This document shows positions 5,938-7,021 of a stretch of 7,021 nucleotides of DNA, one piece after another (the first letter of the stretch is position 1; each line of letters starts with the position of its first letter). The stretch covers positions 1 through 7,021 of the forward strand of contig JBFWIL010000146.1 in assembly GCA_050256015.1 (NCBI GenBank). The letters are read 5' to 3'. The stretch comes from JBFWIL01 sp050256015 (GTDB lineage: Bacteria > Bacteroidota > Bacteroidia > Bacteroidales > Prolixibacteraceae). The notes under the pieces are model-generated. The model did no database searches and was not told the origin of the DNA. It saw only the letters and a list, made by a program, of their open reading frames with translations. A program made the position numbers and the translations under genes.

Positions 5938-7021
5938 TTATTTTAATTCAAACGTATAACTTTCCCCGGCTTCCGTTGGGAAGTCATACAAATAGGTTTT
6001 CGGCAGTTTAAAGCCTTTCAGCCGGGCTCCCGTTGAGACCAGCGGCTTCGGAATTTCGGCTACCCGGTAAAACGGATTGGGATTGTCCCCGCGGGCAACA
6101 TGCAACTGCGCACCGTCAACTGCAGTAACCCGGTTTTTTACCCGTATCCGGCAGTTGCCTCCCAGTACGGAATGAATGGTTAGCCGGCTAATCCGGCCAT
6201 TTTCCCAGTTCAGATCTACTTCAAAGCCGCCCCGGGCTTTCAGTCCTTTCACTTCTCCCCGCTTCCAGCGATCGGGAATGGCTGGCAGCAAAAATATGTT
6301 GCCGTCATAGCTCTGCATCAGCATCTCGGCAATGCCGGCCGCACAACCGAAGTTCCCGTCAATCTGAAAAGGAGGATGCGCATCCAGCAGGTTGGGATAA
6401 GTCCCTCCTTTTTCCTTCATGCCCGGACGGATGGATGGTGACAGCTGGTCAGAAATCAGCTTGTAGGCATGGTTGCCGTCCAGAAAACGGGCCCAGAGAT
6501 TGACCTTCCAGCCCATGGACCAGCCGGTCGATTCATCCCCCCTGTACAACAGGGAATTTCGTCCGGCTTCCATCAGCCTGGGTGTCCGGAAAGGAGACAG
6601 CTGGTTTCCGGGCATGATGCCGAAAAGATGCGACACGTGCCGGTGATGATCTTCCGGACGATCCCAGTCATGCATCCATTCCTGAAGCTGGGAATACCGG
6701 CCAATTTGCATGGGAGCAAGCCGCTCCCTGACCCGCCGCAGCGTATCGGCAAAAGCCCGGTCGGAATCCAGCAACTCGGAAGCCCGCATAAGGTTGGAAA
6801 AAAGGCCAAAGACAAGCTGATTATCCATGGTGGTTCCGGTTCCCACCGTAACTCCCTTCATAAAGCTGTTTTCCGGAGATACGGAAGGTCCTACCACCAG
6901 CCAGCCGTGGCCGGGTTCCTCATGCAGGATATCGAGCAGGAACTGCGCAGCTCCTTTCATCACCGGATACACATCCCGGAGAAAATCCTTGTCACCCGTA
7001 TAAAGGAAATGTTCCCAAAGA
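5938..7021 (-). CDS. GH95 alpha-L-fucosidase / alpha-L-galactosidase, C-terminal half (5' end outside window)
   Basis: Inverting exo-glycosidase expected to remove terminal alpha-1,2-linked L-fucose (or L-galactose) from plant or host glycans. The reading frame runs unbroken to the window edge, so the GTG at 6970-6972 is internal. About 360 residues are visible, roughly the C-terminal half of a family usually near 750-800 residues. Seen motifs, numbered from the first visible codon: LWEHFLYTGDKDFLR (1-15), GPSVSPENS (45-52), EDHHRHVSHLFG (123-134), TGWSMGWKVNLWARFLDGNH (165-184) and HPPFQIDGNFG (215-225). By analogy with Bifidobacterium bifidum AfcA, Asp221 (6358-6360) is the likely general base; Glu50 (6871-6873) is a candidate general acid, less certain. 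The Asn pair that assists the base, and any signal peptide, lie upstream of the window. The last ~110 residues form the usual beta-rich C-terminal domain. It is the first visible gene of the operon. Fucose versus L-galactose specificity cannot be settled from this part. Confidence 0.95.
   Translation of the reverse strand, partial: LWEHFLYTGDKDFLRDVYPVMKGAAQFLLDILHEEPGHGWLVVGPSVSPENSFMKGVTVGTGTTMDNQLVFGLFSNLMRASELLDSDRAFADTLRRVRERLAPMQIGRYSQLQEWMHDWDRPEDHHRHVSHLFGIMPGNQLSPFRTPRLMEAGRNSLLYRGDESTGWSMGWKVNLWARFLDGNHAYKLISDQLSPSIRPGMKEKGGTYPNLLDAHPPFQIDGNFGCAAGIAEMLMQSYDGNIFLLPAIPDRWKRGEVKGLKARGGFEVDLNWENGRISRLTIHSVLGGNCRIRVKNRVTAVDGAQLHVARGDNPNPFYRVAEIPKPLVSTGARLKGFKLPKTYLYDFPTEAGESYTFELK

Noticed and set aside
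6970..6972. GTG as a start for a short 344-residue GH95 protein
   Set aside because: The frame continues upstream to the window edge and encodes conserved GH95 sequence (LWEHFLYTGDKDFLRD), so the codon is internal.

Overview
The window holds three glycoside hydrolase genes, all on the minus strand and packed head to tail. In the order of transcription (right to left) they are a family GH95 enzyme (alpha-L-fucosidase or alpha-L-galactosidase, 5' end cut by the window edge), a large GH2 lipoprotein, and a GH31 enzyme of the alpha-xylosidase type. The GH95 and GH2 genes are 14 bases apart and the GH2 and GH31 genes 59 bases apart, so they very probably form one operon.

The organism is most likely a member of the Bacteroidota. 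The reasons are the gene combination typical of polysaccharide utilisation loci, the GH2 lipoprotein carrying a malectin-like module and extra beta-sandwich domains, and A-rich leaders instead of clear Shine-Dalgarno sequences. No SusC/SusD pair, regulator or transporter lies inside the window, so membership of a complete locus is an inference.

Layout: 1-47 is a short stretch after the GH31 stop with no convincing terminator. GH31 occupies 48-2315. A spacer at 2316-2374 contains a 7-bp inverted repeat and an A-rich leader. GH2 occupies 2375-5923, and a 14-base gap separates it from GH95, which runs from 5938 to beyond 7021. No stretch over 300 bases lacks a gene, and no RNA gene, mobile element or CRISPR array was seen.

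The simplest joint role is stepwise removal of a fucosylated xyloglucan side chain: GH95 removes the terminal L-fucose, GH2 the underlying beta-linked sugar, and GH31 the alpha-xylose on the glucan backbone. The gene order matches this order of reactions. Two details make the region less routine. The GH2 is far from canonical beta-galactosidases around its active site and carries an N-x-K-G motif like that of beta-glucuronidases, so its substrate could be an acidic sugar: galacturonic-acid xyloglucan, or rhamnogalacturonan-II chain A. In addition, GH31 has no export signal while GH2 is a lipoprotein, which would split the pathway between compartments.
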